From CAZEGV01 sp964511645 (lineage in GTDB: Bacteria > Bacteroidota > Bacteroidia > Cytophagales > JAAEPT01), in the NCBI GenBank assembly GCA_964511645.1, contig CAZEGV010000012.1, positions 1 to 45,292 on the forward strand: a DNA stretch of 45,292 nucleotides. Reading direction: 5' to 3'. A program made the position numbers and the translations under genes. The notes under the pieces are model-generated. The model searched no databases and had not been told where the DNA came from. It saw nothing but the letters and a program-made list of their open reading frames with translations. This document shows, piece by piece, positions 35,059-45,240 of this stretch. Every line of letters starts with the position of its first letter. The stretch's first letter is position 1.

Positions 35059-36714
35059 CTATTTGATTACTACTCTTTTATATCCTTTAGATGATTGGAT
35101 GATATACATTCCAGCATCTAAACCTTTTACATTCATTTTATTAGTGTTAGCAACAGTTCTTACAAGGTTACCTTGTACGTTGTAAAGCTCAACTAAATCT
35201 AAGTTTTCTGAGAAGTTAATCACACCTTCTGATACTGGATTAGGAAATACAGAGAATGTAGCTTCGTTAGATACAAACTCATCAAATCCAATTGCAGGAT
35301 CTTGCCCCAATACAATACGCTTGATTTTGACAGTAGCGGCTACTGATTGACCACCTCCTGAAATTGGATCACAACCATTATCTGTTTCAACAGCTTTTCT
35401 AAAGTAAACCCAAATCTCAGAGACCTTAGTAGAATCAACAAATTGACCATTAGCAGGGTAACAAGCTAACATATCTGGTGTAGCAAATACTTTCCAGTCA
35501 AATCCACCTACTCCGTAATCATTACCTGGTATATCATCAGTCAAATTAGTAATTGTACTTACTCCTGCAGGTACTGCTGCTTTAAGAACAGGATTATTGT
35601 CTGCTGGCACTTGCCAAATCTTAGTAGGATCACAATGTATAGTAGCTTCATCGGCCAATACAACCATCATATCTTCGATAGCAACATCTGATTCTAATTC
35701 AATCAAAATCCCTTGTTTATCTGGGTGTGATAAATCTAATGTTTTAGGATTACCTAAAGCATCTACGATTTTAATTTCTACATGTTCATAAAATTTTTGC
35801 TCACCAGTAGTAGTAATCTCTAATGCACCATTTTTCACTTCAGCAGCATACGTTTTACCATTAGTATTGATATCATCACAACCTGGAGCAAAACCTACAT
35901 TAGCATAAGCCGATACATTAGCATCGTCAGCTGCACCTACAAATGACATTTCATAAACATCAACTTTATTTCCAGCATCTACTGTCTCAGTAATGACAGC
36001 AGTAAATGGGTCTGGAATAGACTCACCTAATGTAATTGACTTAATTTTGAATGTACCTGCAATTGATTTACCAACTCCACCAGCGCAACCGTTATTATCA
36101 CCACCACCAGGGTTTCTAAAGTAAAGATTAATAGTAGTAATTGTAGTAGAATCTATATACTGTCCTTCAGCTGGATAACAGGCATCTCCTCCTCTATCTG
36201 TGTAAGGAAAGACTTTCCAATCCCATGGAATACCTGATGCACTATTAAGCGAAAGAGGTGTATTGATTTGACCTAATGTAGTAATAATAGCTGGAGTATT
36301 ATCCGCTAACACACGATCAAAAGCAGCACAATGTTTAGCCTTACCATCTCCAAGTATTGCTAAAAACTCGACGCCAGCCACACTAGTTTCTACTACTATT
36401 TGAGCAGTTTTATTATTAGATAAATCTACAGTAATAGGAAATCCATCTACATCTACAATAGCAATTGTTACTTTTTCCCAACCTTCTTGCTCTCCTGTAG
36501 TTTTAATTTCTAAACCACCATTTTTAATTGTATCAGCGGTGTACGTTTTAAGACTATTATCCCCATCACAACCTGGCGCCCAAGCTACACTAGCAACAGT
36601 TTTATCTGTCCATCCTGCAAAATCAATCTTCCAAGTAGTGTCTGTAAAGGTTACCTGAGCACTAGCTATAGCTGATGCTAATAAAGCAACACTTAGTAAT
36701 ATTTTTTTCATCAT
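35059..36714 (-). CDS. T9SS type A exported protein with duplicated CBM-like domains
   Basis: A 551-residue protein with a signal peptide (MMKKILLSVALLASAIASAQ) and a C-terminal type A sorting domain (FSVFPNPVSEGVINFSEN, GLDAGMYIIQSSKGYKRVVIK). Between them are two copies of a domain of about 210 residues (roughly 22-230 and 235-455). Each has the same landmarks: APGCD, LEI(K/T)TTGEQ, a short HC motif, DWKVF, ACYPA-GQ, L/V-YFR, NGC and a final TFKIKSITLG or TVKIKRIVLG strand. The pattern is that of galactose-binding-like β-sandwich modules, so glycan binding at the cell surface is likely. Paired cysteines should form disulfides. Last gene of a five-gene operon. Confidence 0.85.
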   Translation of the reverse strand: MMKKILLSVALLASAIASAQVTFTDTTWKIDFAGWTDKTVASVAWAPGCDGDNSLKTYTADTIKNGGLEIKTTGEQEGWEKVTIAIVDVDGFPITVDLSNNKTAQIVVETSVAGVEFLAILGDGKAKHCAAFDRVLADNTPAIITTLGQINTPLSLNSASGIPWDWKVFPYTDRGGDACYPAEGQYIDSTTITTINLYFRNPGGGDNNGCAGGVGKSIAGTFKIKSITLGESIPDPFTAVITETVDAGNKVDVYEMSFVGAADDANVSAYANVGFAPGCDDINTNGKTYAAEVKNGALEITTTGEQKFYEHVEIKIVDALGNPKTLDLSHPDKQGILIELESDVAIEDMMVVLADEATIHCDPTKIWQVPADNNPVLKAAVPAGVSTITNLTDDIPGNDYGVGGFDWKVFATPDMLACYPANGQFVDSTKVSEIWVYFRKAVETDNGCDPISGGGQSVAATVKIKRIVLGQDPAIGFDEFVSNEATFSVFPNPVSEGVINFSENLDLVELYNVQGNLVRTVANTNKMNVKGLDAGMYIIQSSKGYKRVVIK

Positions 36715-36791
36715 TTCTATAATTTAATTTAACAACCTATTTACAAATATATAATATTATATCAACCCTACAAGTTTATCTACGTTCAATT

Positions 36792-37979
36792 TTATCTACG
36801 TTCAATTGCCTCTATTTGTTGTATGTAGACATTTCCAGAGAACTCTATAAAGCCCGGATTGATGAATAAAGACAGCTTATTAATACGCTGTATATCCAAA
36901 GTCAATGGCTTAGGGTATGATTGAGAAAATCTACCTTTTAAATCAAAGAAATAGTCGATATAACGTGCCTCTGACAAATCTACCCTGTCCATAATTACTT
37001 CACCATCCTTCACGACATAACCTCCATTTCCCGATGAAATAGCACTGGCGTTACCGATGGTATCTAATGCCACCCAACGAGGAAACTTATTTGTTACAGC
37101 CCCATTTACATCTGTAAAGTCCAACCTCAAGAAAGGGATAATGGTACTCGCTGTCACTTTGGCTCTTACCCTAATCAATTGGTGATTAGATAAATCAATT
37201 AATTCAATCTTTTTAGATACTGATTGATATTGAGGACCTATATTTCTTGCTTCTAAACGCAAAGAATGTTTACTTTTCCCTATACTCAAACCTGCACCAG
37301 TAGTCATCCAACCCTTTGTCTTACCTTTAGAAAAATCGGCTATCATACCACCATTTTTTCCTTTGACACCACCCTTTTTCTTTTTAGACTCATTCCCTAG
37401 ACGTATTTTCATCTCTGCAAAATCTATTGTAGACGTATAGTTTTTTCGGGTAGGTGCGTATACAAATCGTATTTTTTTAATATTCCCTGCATTTACATCT
37501 GCTATTTCTGGACTCAGCTGAGTAAAAGAACCTAATGTTTTAAAAACATACTCTGCATAACCGTCTGTTACAGTGATAATACGGGACAAATCTTTCCCAT
37601 TGGCAATATGCCCTTCATCATCAATTAGCTCTAGTCTAAGTTTAGTGCTCTTACCTTCTGTAACTCTTGCTAAAATTACCACTGCCAAATCACCTCTAAA
37701 GTCTAAATCTTCTACATCTAACTCTAATACTGTATTACGATTAGCGCCACTAACTTTATTTAAGATAATATTAGACCCCTTTTGAATCACATTATCTCCT
37801 TTTTTCGTTTTCCAGTCCAAGGCTGTTAAGTCACCTTGGTGATACGAGAGTGCTGCTACACCTACAGGTTTCTTTTTATTTCCTTGAAACAAAGTGATTT
37901 TCTCTAATCCAGCACAACTGCTAAACAAGGTTAAAGCTGTCAATATTGATAGTTGTATTAATTTCATTCTTTTATTCAT
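36792..37979 (-). CDS. Lipoprotein with two β-sandwich (CBM-like) domains
   Basis: A 395-residue lipoprotein: signal peptide with lipobox LFSSC (C22). Two related segments follow (about 45-195 and 215-395), each ending in a strand pattern like IKKIRFVYAPTRKNYTSTID or INKLSLFINPGFIEFSGNVY, as in galactose-binding-like or CIA30-type modules. A Gly/Lys-rich linker (KKKKGGVKGKNGG) joins them. It is probably displayed on the outer membrane and may bind carbohydrate. The last codons with the stop are duplicated in a 16-bp tandem repeat (36775-36806). Cotranscribed with its neighbours (25-nt gap upstream). Confidence 0.75.
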   Translation of the reverse strand: MNKRMKLIQLSILTALTLFSSCAGLEKITLFQGNKKKPVGVAALSYHQGDLTALDWKTKKGDNVIQKGSNIILNKVSGANRNTVLELDVEDLDFRGDLAVVILARVTEGKSTKLRLELIDDEGHIANGKDLSRIITVTDGYAEYVFKTLGSFTQLSPEIADVNAGNIKKIRFVYAPTRKNYTSTIDFAEMKIRLGNESKKKKGGVKGKNGGMIADFSKGKTKGWMTTGAGLSIGKSKHSLRLEARNIGPQYQSVSKKIELIDLSNHQLIRVRAKVTASTIIPFLRLDFTDVNGAVTNKFPRWVALDTIGNASAISSGNGGYVVKDGEVIMDRVDLSEARYIDYFFDLKGRFSQSYPKPLTLDIQRINKLSLFINPGFIEFSGNVYIQQIEAIERR

Positions 37980-38004
37980 CTGCTAATTGCTCTCTGCTCT
38001 TTAA

Positions 38005-39156
38005 TTATTTAAGAATTGTAGGATCAAATGGACCCCCATAAGTAATAATAGGGAAATCTACATAAACCACATGATGACCAGCTATTTCTCCTTCTAAATT
38101 AAAATCTATCATTGTTGCTGATTGAGGTTGATTAATCTTATTTCCATTTCCTCCGTATAATTTATTAGTAGAAAAAGGAATATTTGAATATCTAAACGAA
38201 AACAATTTCCATCCAGTGAAATTCATAGGAATTGTTAATAACTTTCTATCATGATTTTTCCTATCATGCCTCTTTGTGTACTTCTCTGTTGTCCCTGATC
38301 CACTTGTAAATTCAATTTTATCAATATCTATTTCCCCTATTACTACAATCAGCTTAGTTTCAGGTTTATTAGATGGTGAATATATATACATATTGTAATA
38401 CACACTGTCTGGGTTAGATGAATTTACAAAATATCTATATTTTCCTTTTCCTCCAACATCCTTAAGTTCAAAAGTATGCCCCATATTAAGAAACCCTGTT
38501 TTTTGAGTTTGAGAACTCTCAATTCTGAACAACCTTGTTCCGTTAGGTGTATCCATTCCTGTCTCAATACCACTTTCATTATAATGAGTTCCTTTTACAG
38601 CATCATTTCCATAAGCCGAATTTCTAGGCGGTATAAATGGTAAGTCATATTCCTCTAAACTCCATGATGGCAATGCAAAATTACGCCCTGATCGGTACAG
38701 TTGAGGACCTTGAATAGTTATAGTGTCATCATCAATCTCTCCTTTATATCCTTCTATATGATAAGTCACTAGGGCTTTTTCTTTTCTGAAAAAATAAAAT
38801 CCTTCATGCTCACCTCTCCAACTGACATTATTAATATCAAGTTTTTTTGCGGTAACTCTGAACTTTCTAATTGCTCCAGACTTTAAGCCCTTAATGCTAA
38901 TAGTGGCAGTTACCTCTTCATTAAATTCCGCAGAGACAACCACCGAATCCTCTTTCATTATCCAACCATATTTATTGCTTGGTTTATCGACTGAAAAAAC
39001 GATACTTTTCTTACTGACCGAAAAGGGAGCCAGAATCTTAAAATCTGCTGAAGCAGCTTTTATCTGTGCACCTAATATTTCATTCTTATCCGTTTTACAA
39101 GCCCAAAAGCTCATTAAAGATAATATTAGTAGTATACTTTTTTTTAATTCTTTCAT
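38005..39156 (-). CDS. Lipoprotein of unknown function
   Basis: A 383-residue lipoprotein with signal peptide and lipobox-like SFWAC (C20) followed by KTDKNE. The body is rich in β-type sequence. Segments that stand out are IIQPYLL-free soluble stretches such as SKNKYGW-like turns early on, GMDTPNGTRLFRIESSQTQK and the C-terminal GWKLFSFRYSNIPFSTNK, which resembles carbohydrate-binding sandwich strands. I do not recognise a family. It starts only 4 nt downstream of the barrel gene (39161-40933), a strong sign of joint function at the outer membrane. Confidence 0.7.
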   Translation of the reverse strand: MKELKKSILLILSLMSFWACKTDKNEILGAQIKAASADFKILAPFSVSKKSIVFSVDKPSNKYGWIMKEDSVVVSAEFNEEVTATISIKGLKSGAIRKFRVTAKKLDINNVSWRGEHEGFYFFRKEKALVTYHIEGYKGEIDDDTITIQGPQLYRSGRNFALPSWSLEEYDLPFIPPRNSAYGNDAVKGTHYNESGIETGMDTPNGTRLFRIESSQTQKTGFLNMGHTFELKDVGGKGKYRYFVNSSNPDSVYYNMYIYSPSNKPETKLIVVIGEIDIDKIEFTSGSGTTEKYTKRHDRKNHDRKLLTIPMNFTGWKLFSFRYSNIPFSTNKLYGGNGNKINQPQSATMIDFNLEGEIAGHHVVYVDFPIITYGGPFDPTILK

Positions 39157-39160
39157 AGTC

Positions 39161-40933
39161 TTAGAATTTTTGAGAATACAAGAAATAAACTTGATTCATG
39201 TTATACTTCCAATTATTAGTAGGATTATTAATCAAATGCTCATTACCGTCATACTGCGAGAAGTTCCCTTGTACAGCAAAAAAAGTATTGTCGCTAAAGA
39301 TAAATTTAGACCCTACCGTAAATATATTGTCTTTTGTGTCAATATCTGTATTAGTCGCCGATAGCGTATAATCATTATACTCATCCGTCTTGTGTTGCGT
39401 ATTACCAATAATGTACTCATTACCTTTGGCCACAATTGTTTTATAACCCAATAAGAAGTGCAAACGTTTGTACGGCTCTAAATCAAGACCAAAATCTACA
39501 CTAGAAGTAGCGAAATCTACCGCAGTATTACCTGATCTAGTTGTTGTCTCTCTACTCAATCCAGCAGAAACAGCCATTGTATTCTGCTCCCCTAATAAAG
39601 TATGGATATTAATTTTAGCACCTGCTTGCACAACAAAGAAATTTCTTAAATCTTTCCCTATTGCATCAGCATTTTCTGGATTTATCTCATTTAGTAAGGC
39701 TGTATTTAATGTGATGTCATAGATTTTAGTTGAGTCCTCTAAACTAATATTAATATCAAGCCCTGCTCTATTAGGTGTTGCTTTACCATAAGGCAATGCA
39801 TTACCATATATTGGGTTATACGCCATCAAGCTAGTAGATAATGTTTTAGAATTATACAGCCCCGTTTCTTGTGACAGCCTATCGTAAGACGCCACTACCC
39901 TGTTGATACCAAAAGGGGATATCTCGTTGTCTTGATCATAGCCAAACAACCTTGTTGCATTATTATAATCATATACTCTTCTTGTCTGTGCAGCAGGGCT
40001 AGTAAAGTGAGCGTCTACCATTCTGTATGCTACTCTTGCTTTTAAGCCATAAGGTTTGTAAGTAGCTACTAAACCAATATCAGCAAACCCACCTTCAAGT
40101 GTTTTAGTAGAATCTCCTCGTTGCATACTCATCTGAGAAATCCCCGCTTCACCATCAAATCCAATTTTGAACCTATCTTGTGCCAATGGTAATATTAATT
40201 TAAAATTACCCGTATATACTTGATTGTCATAATCAATTGCTGACTTAATCAATGTTTTAGCTAAGTCTTGTACATTATTAGCATGAAAACCTATCTCATG
40301 ATTTTTTCTAATGAACCTAATATCTCCACCATACATGAATCTATCTGGAGTACCTGCAAGGTTTGTACCAGCTACACGATTACCATGTACCCTTACTTTC
40401 ATTTTATCAATTGCTTTTTTGAACAAAAAAGTCGTATACAAGTTTACCCCTTGAGTTCTCCAAGTGTTATCTTTTGTATAAAAATTTTCATAATTGATAA
40501 TATCACGTTTCATAGAGAATAATTCAGATTCATATTTATTAAATCCAATGTCATTATTGTATAATGTATATTCCGTTTGTAACAAGTCTAAATCACCTAT
40601 TTGGTATTTAATTACTTCACCAATAAGTCCTTCTAGCCTCATTTGTCTGAATTCAAAGAATACACCATCACCAAAGAAACCACCAAACTCGTTTTTTACA
40701 CGAAGAACAGCACTTGCCTTAATCACATCGTTCCTTACTGCATTAATACCCAAATCAAACAAAGTGTAACCACCTGTGGTTGCACCATCCTTTACACCCA
40801 GCGTATCTAAAACTGTTCTACTCTCTACTAAAGCACGAGCAGTACCACTAAAATATCCTCCCGCTGCTTTCTGAGCATTAGCACTAAAAACCATCGCTAT
40901 AAAGCTTCCTAATAGTATTAATTTTTTATTCAT
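39161..40933 (-). CDS. Outer-membrane β-barrel protein of unknown function
   Basis: About 590 residues with a signal peptide (MNKKLILLGSFIAMVFSANAQ) and a long run of amphipathic β-strands ending in the aromatic terminus NMNQVYFLYSQKF, the classic outer-membrane insertion signal. I start it at the ATG at 40933; a TTG at 40951 would only lengthen the signal. Strand-like stretches such as GVNLYTTFLFKKAIDKMKVR and HNDFTLSATNTD-type hairpins recur throughout. It does not look like SusC: there is no plug or TonB box. It lies between a second barrel gene and two lipoprotein genes. Confidence 0.8.
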   Translation of the reverse strand: MNKKLILLGSFIAMVFSANAQKAAGGYFSGTARALVESRTVLDTLGVKDGATTGGYTLFDLGINAVRNDVIKASAVLRVKNEFGGFFGDGVFFEFRQMRLEGLIGEVIKYQIGDLDLLQTEYTLYNNDIGFNKYESELFSMKRDIINYENFYTKDNTWRTQGVNLYTTFLFKKAIDKMKVRVHGNRVAGTNLAGTPDRFMYGGDIRFIRKNHEIGFHANNVQDLAKTLIKSAIDYDNQVYTGNFKLILPLAQDRFKIGFDGEAGISQMSMQRGDSTKTLEGGFADIGLVATYKPYGLKARVAYRMVDAHFTSPAAQTRRVYDYNNATRLFGYDQDNEISPFGINRVVASYDRLSQETGLYNSKTLSTSLMAYNPIYGNALPYGKATPNRAGLDINISLEDSTKIYDITLNTALLNEINPENADAIGKDLRNFFVVQAGAKINIHTLLGEQNTMAVSAGLSRETTTRSGNTAVDFATSSVDFGLDLEPYKRLHFLLGYKTIVAKGNEYIIGNTQHKTDEYNDYTLSATNTDIDTKDNIFTVGSKFIFSDNTFFAVQGNFSQYDGNEHLINNPTNNWKYNMNQVYFLYSQKF

Positions 40934-40990
40934 CTTATTATATATATACAATTCTAAATATTCTTTTAATCAATTTTTTTTCTCCTTTTT

Positions 40991-43312
40991 TTAGAAGAAC
41001 ACTTTCATTTCAACTGTAAGGTCATGTCCCTGAAAGACATCTCTTATGAAATTATAATCTTTATGATCAATCCATCTGTATCTCACATCTATACTTGCGT
41101 TATCTGTAAAGTCATAATCAAACCCAATACCGTAAGCCATGCCCAATTGATTAATTGCTTTGGCTTTAATAATTTCCGCTGTAGGGTCATCACTTCTATT
41201 GATATAAACCTCTCTTCCGTTTAAGTTCACCTTTTCTCCCTCTCCTGCTGGATGTAAGTCACTTCTTATCAAAACATCTCCGTTGTCTTCATCGTTATCT
41301 GAGACAACAGCCAACTCAGTACGCAAATTACCCTTCACTTGCTCAGATGATATTAAACCAATAATCGTCCACTTAGGGGCTACATGATAAAAAGTAATCA
41401 ACTCTTCATACCACTGTCTCACAAATGCTTTGTCACTAAATACTGGGATTGGAGAAATTTTCTCTTGCACCGAGTTGGCTCTCACAAAGGCAGATATAAT
41501 GATTTCTTTTTTGAATAAGGTTGTTTTATACTTCGCTCCCAAGTCTATCATCGAGTATGACTTTTTATAATCTACAACAGTATCTGTAATAGCTACATTT
41601 TCCCAAGCTCTACGAAAGTCTCCCATCAAACGACCATAAGGACCGTAAAATCTATTGTTATAATCAAACCTACTTCTTTGGTATTGGTTGACTATATGAT
41701 AAAGCGTTACAGAGTTCCCTACATTACCTGGCCTTTGTCTATTTAATTTATAACCATTGTCTAGTGTATCATTTTCTGACGCACCCAAGTTCACAAGCTC
41801 TTGCTGAGCCCCTATACCAAACTCCATAATCAGTTTGCCAAATTTCTTTGTTGATTGTAGATTAACCCCTGCTCTATTATTTGTAATTTGTCCAACCTCT
41901 GTAATTAAGCCCTCAAAATAAAATTGGTTATTAACTGCTAACTCACTATTGCCCCCAAATCCAAGCCCATTACCTGCCGACTCTATAGAAGAGTTAATCA
42001 CTGCTCCAGAATTATTGACCGCGTGCCTTCCTACGTAAAACGCTGATAATTTAAACGGCCAACCAATAAATGCTTTCTTGAAATCTGCTTCTGCATATAA
42101 TATCGGACTCACATACCTACTTTTCAGGTTATTCCTTACAGTATTGTCTTTTTCAAAAACAACATCGTAATTTTCTTTTGGACTATAACCAAAATCCAAA
42201 TAAGAACCAATCCCCATTTCAGAATACAACCTTACTTTTCCTCCTATTGTCCACCTCAAATCACCCGTCATCACCAATTGAGATGTTTTATTTTCTACAT
42301 GAGCCTCTCCTAAAGGATCTTTTATAGTAGCCAAACTTTTTATCCAAGGATGATCACCGGCTTTTCCAGCTGCAAACGTTCTGTATTTATTACTCCCCCC
42401 AAACCCAAATTGGTTAAAGTAATTGATTCCAAAATGTTTTCCTTTGAAGTTTTTCCCTACCCTAAAAGCAAGTGTCTGTTGAGGAAAATCATATACATAA
42501 CTCTCCCAAATCCCTATTGTTCTACCAAAAATAAAAGTAGCTTCATAGTTACGAGGTAAATCCTCTGCATCTATTCTAAACCCTGACAAACTTCTATTTC
42601 CCCAACGAAGATCACGAGGCACATCTCCTAAAGAATAAAACCAACCGTATCTTTTCCAGTTAGACCCTGCTGGATCCCATGGATAACGCTCAAACATATC
42701 ATCACGATACTGAAAAGTCCATAAAGTAAAAGGACTTAATTTCCCCCAGTTCATTCCTCCACCTGCCATCATCTTGAATGTACCAAGGTTATTACGTGTT
42801 TTTGCTTCCAAAGCAAATCGAGAAAATATAGTAGCTACTTTACCATCTCTTTTCTGCTGAGCACCTGGTGCATATACACCAGTACCCCAAGCACCAAAAT
42901 TGTGATGAAGACCTGCTTCTAATAAAATATGCGTATTTTTAGATGCAGACCCTTCTAACTTTAACATAAACGCAGGATTACCCGATCCATCACCAATACC
43001 TAAAGTAATAGGGTAAGTCAAACCCTTATAATCTGGAAGATTAGGATAAAACTGTTTCATGTTTCGGTAATATCCTACCAAACGAGAAAATCCAGATATT
43101 CTCATGCTATGCATCCTATCTATACGGGCTTCAATATCATCAGGGTTCGATTCCTCTTTCGCTTGAGAAGTTTCTTGCTTCTCTTCACTTTTAACTACAA
43201 CACTTTCTTGCTCGTCACCTTTTACATCTTCATCACCTTCCGTAGCGAAAGAAGAGAAAGACACTAGAGACAATAATGTTATAGCACCAATTTTATAAAT
43301 ATGTTTCAACAC
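40991..43312 (-). CDS. Large outer-membrane β-barrel protein, first gene of envelope operon
   Basis: A 773-residue protein with a signal peptide (MLKHIYKIGAITLLSLVSFSSFA), an acidic Glu-rich linker (about 24-60), and a barrel of many amphipathic strands ending HDLTVEMKVFF. The N-terminal part of the barrel (RMHSMRISGFSRLVGYYRNM, ITLGIGDGSGNPAFMLKLEG) has alternating polar and hydrophobic residues. No TonB-dependent plug is visible. The start codon is GTG at 43310-43312; no in-frame ATG lies near. It heads an operon (gaps 57, 4, 25 and 77 nt) with a second barrel, two lipoproteins and a T9SS cargo protein. Function unknown. Confidence 0.8.
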   Translation of the reverse strand: MLKHIYKIGAITLLSLVSFSSFATEGDEDVKGDEQESVVVKSEEKQETSQAKEESNPDDIEARIDRMHSMRISGFSRLVGYYRNMKQFYPNLPDYKGLTYPITLGIGDGSGNPAFMLKLEGSASKNTHILLEAGLHHNFGAWGTGVYAPGAQQKRDGKVATIFSRFALEAKTRNNLGTFKMMAGGGMNWGKLSPFTLWTFQYRDDMFERYPWDPAGSNWKRYGWFYSLGDVPRDLRWGNRSLSGFRIDAEDLPRNYEATFIFGRTIGIWESYVYDFPQQTLAFRVGKNFKGKHFGINYFNQFGFGGSNKYRTFAAGKAGDHPWIKSLATIKDPLGEAHVENKTSQLVMTGDLRWTIGGKVRLYSEMGIGSYLDFGYSPKENYDVVFEKDNTVRNNLKSRYVSPILYAEADFKKAFIGWPFKLSAFYVGRHAVNNSGAVINSSIESAGNGLGFGGNSELAVNNQFYFEGLITEVGQITNNRAGVNLQSTKKFGKLIMEFGIGAQQELVNLGASENDTLDNGYKLNRQRPGNVGNSVTLYHIVNQYQRSRFDYNNRFYGPYGRLMGDFRRAWENVAITDTVVDYKKSYSMIDLGAKYKTTLFKKEIIISAFVRANSVQEKISPIPVFSDKAFVRQWYEELITFYHVAPKWTIIGLISSEQVKGNLRTELAVVSDNDEDNGDVLIRSDLHPAGEGEKVNLNGREVYINRSDDPTAEIIKAKAINQLGMAYGIGFDYDFTDNASIDVRYRWIDHKDYNFIRDVFQGHDLTVEMKVFF

Positions 43313-43537
43313 TCTTTAATTAATCAATTAAACTTATTGAGCCCACCTAATAAGCGAACATGACCCCTAATATATGTGATTTCTAATTAAAATTAGACAC
43401 GGAAGACACTTTTTTTTTTACAAAAAGAACTTTTTTACAAAAAAAGTAGTTTATGAATACATAAATCAATAACCTTATTCTACATTAATGCGTAGTATTG
43501 ACTTATCTAGTAGTCAAACCAAATCAATGATACATTA
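43313..43537. other. Divergent intergenic region
   Basis: A 225-bp AT-rich gap between the envelope operon (minus) and the DUF4301 gene (plus). It contains a direct repeat of TTTTTTACAAAAA (near 43412 and 43431). Promoters for both directions should lie here, but no full TTTG-N19-TAnnTTTG match was found on either strand. Confidence 0.4.
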
Positions 43538-45016
43538 ATGACATTTAGCACGCAAGACCAAAAAGCATTAGAAAAAAAAGAAATCTCCTTAGAACAAGCG
43601 GAAACTCAAATAGAACGATTCCGAACAGGTTTTCCATTTGCCAAGCTAACCGCTCCAGCCACAGCAGGAAATGGTATTAAGCAACTCAACGAAACTGAAT
43701 TAGTCAAATACATTGCTATATTCGAAAATAACATCGGAAAACATAGTGCTACTAAATTTGTGCCCGCATCTGGTGCGGCAAGCCGAATGTTTAAAGACAT
43801 TTTTAAGTTTGTCACAAAACCCACCTCATCAAAAGTAACAGAGTTTCTTGCTCATTATAAGTCCCTTGCTTTTGGTAACGCCATTGAAGAAAAAGCAATA
43901 GAGCTAAATTGGGACATCAGTACCGAAACAACTGAAGGTCTAGTTAATATTGCTAAAATCATTGTTCAGAGAGAAGGATTGGCTTATGGTTATCAACCTA
44001 AAGCTTTAATTCCTTTTCATAAATATGATACTTTTTCACGGACAGCATTAGAAGAACACCTAGTAGAAGGTGCTTTATACGCTCAAGACCGAGATGGTAT
44101 TGTCAACATACATTTTACAGTAAGTAAGGAACATAGACCAGCACTACAAACACTCGTAGACAAAATGAAACCTTATTATGAGGAACTCTTTGTAGTAGAA
44201 TTTAACATCTCATTTTCAGAACAACTCAGCCATACCGATACTATTGCAGTCAATATGGACAACAGTCCTTTTAGAGACGAAAAAGGACATTTATTATTCA
44301 GACCTGGCGGACACGGGGCTTTAATCGAAAACATAGCAAATATCAATAGTGATATTATCTTTATCAAAAACATAGACAATGTAGTACCCGACAGGCTCAA
44401 AAAAGAAACGGTACAGTTCAAAAAAGCACTAGCAGGATATCTTATCCGTACACAAAACAAAGTATTCAAATACTTATTAGACTTAGAAATAGACCCGTCA
44501 CCAGAACTCATACAAGAAATCGACCACTTTTGTAATAAACAACTCGGTATCAGAGGAAACTTTAGGTCAGCACAAGAAGTATACGAAATACTCAATAGAC
44601 CCATACGAGTATGTGGAATGGTGAAAAATGAAGGAGAAGCTGGCGGTGGTCCTTTTTGGTGTATCGACTCAAAAGGAGCAGAGTCACTGCAAGTCATAGA
44701 ATCATCTCAAATAGACAAAAACAATCCTATACAAGCCGAAATACTCAACGAAGCAACCCACTTTAACCCCGTAGACCTTATTTGTAGTACAAAAGACTAC
44801 AAAGGAAATCGCTTTGACTTAAAAAACTACATCGACTATAATACTGGCTTTATTAGTTATAAATCAAAAGACGGGCAAGAACTCAAACAACAAGAATTAC
44901 CCGGACTATGGAATGGTGCAATGGCATATTGGACAACTATTTTTATAGAAGTTCCCGTGATTACATTTAACCCCGTAAAAACCGTAATGGACTTGCGCCG
45001 AACAGAACATATATAA
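43538..45016 (+). CDS. DUF4301 family protein
   Basis: A 492-residue cytoplasmic protein matching the DUF4301 family of Bacteroidota. Blocks that stand out are FPFAKLTAPATAGNGI (33-48), FVPASGAASRMFKDIFKF (about 77-94), LFRPGGHGALIENI with the Asn/Asp-rich IIFIKNIDNVVPDRLK, and RVCGMVKNEGEAGGGPFW. The GAASRM and RPGGHGAL segments resemble nucleotide-sugar or nucleotidyltransferase-like phosphate-binding loops, but the reaction is unknown to me. ATG start. It is followed directly by copy C of the structured repeat. Confidence 0.88.
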   Translation: MTFSTQDQKALEKKEISLEQAETQIERFRTGFPFAKLTAPATAGNGIKQLNETELVKYIAIFENNIGKHSATKFVPASGAASRMFKDIFKFVTKPTSSKVTEFLAHYKSLAFGNAIEEKAIELNWDISTETTEGLVNIAKIIVQREGLAYGYQPKALIPFHKYDTFSRTALEEHLVEGALYAQDRDGIVNIHFTVSKEHRPALQTLVDKMKPYYEELFVVEFNISFSEQLSHTDTIAVNMDNSPFRDEKGHLLFRPGGHGALIENIANINSDIIFIKNIDNVVPDRLKKETVQFKKALAGYLIRTQNKVFKYLLDLEIDPSPELIQEIDHFCNKQLGIRGNFRSAQEVYEILNRPIRVCGMVKNEGEAGGGPFWCIDSKGAESLQVIESSQIDKNNPIQAEILNEATHFNPVDLICSTKDYKGNRFDLKNYIDYNTGFISYKSKDGQELKQQELPGLWNGAMAYWTTIFIEVPVITFNPVKTVMDLRRTEHI

Positions 45017-45190
45017 AAATAAGGGCAAAACCCTACTCAGCTATTTCGCTGTTTAGGGTCGGGCTTTACGTTGTATCTTTTTTATTTTTTTATTTCGTTC
45101 TATATTTCGACAAACTCAATATGACACGAAAAAAAAATAAAAAAGGATGTCACTTCAATCCCTTTTGCACACACTTCGTGTGTTCTTTTC
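45017..45190 (+). repeat. Structured dispersed repeat, copy C (3'-truncated)
   Basis: It begins with GCTATTTCGCTG and AGGGTCGGGCTTT, then an AT arm (45074-45099) pairing with 45125-45147 around TTCGACAAACTCAATATGAC, the widespread CTTCGACAAGCTCAG-type palindrome. It continues with CAATCCC and the hairpin ACACAC-ttc-GTGTGT (45169-45183). The second half seen in copies A and B, with the 13-nt-loop hairpin and closing strand, is absent; other sequence leads into the 50-bp terminal repeat. Confidence 0.75.
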
Positions 45191-45240
45191 AACCCTATAA
45201 CGATGTTATATTACTCAAACTTAGGCATAAAAAAGACCTT

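Noticed and set aside
43606..44697. Minus-strand frames within the DUF4301 gene
   Set aside because: Antisense shadows of a well-supported coding region.
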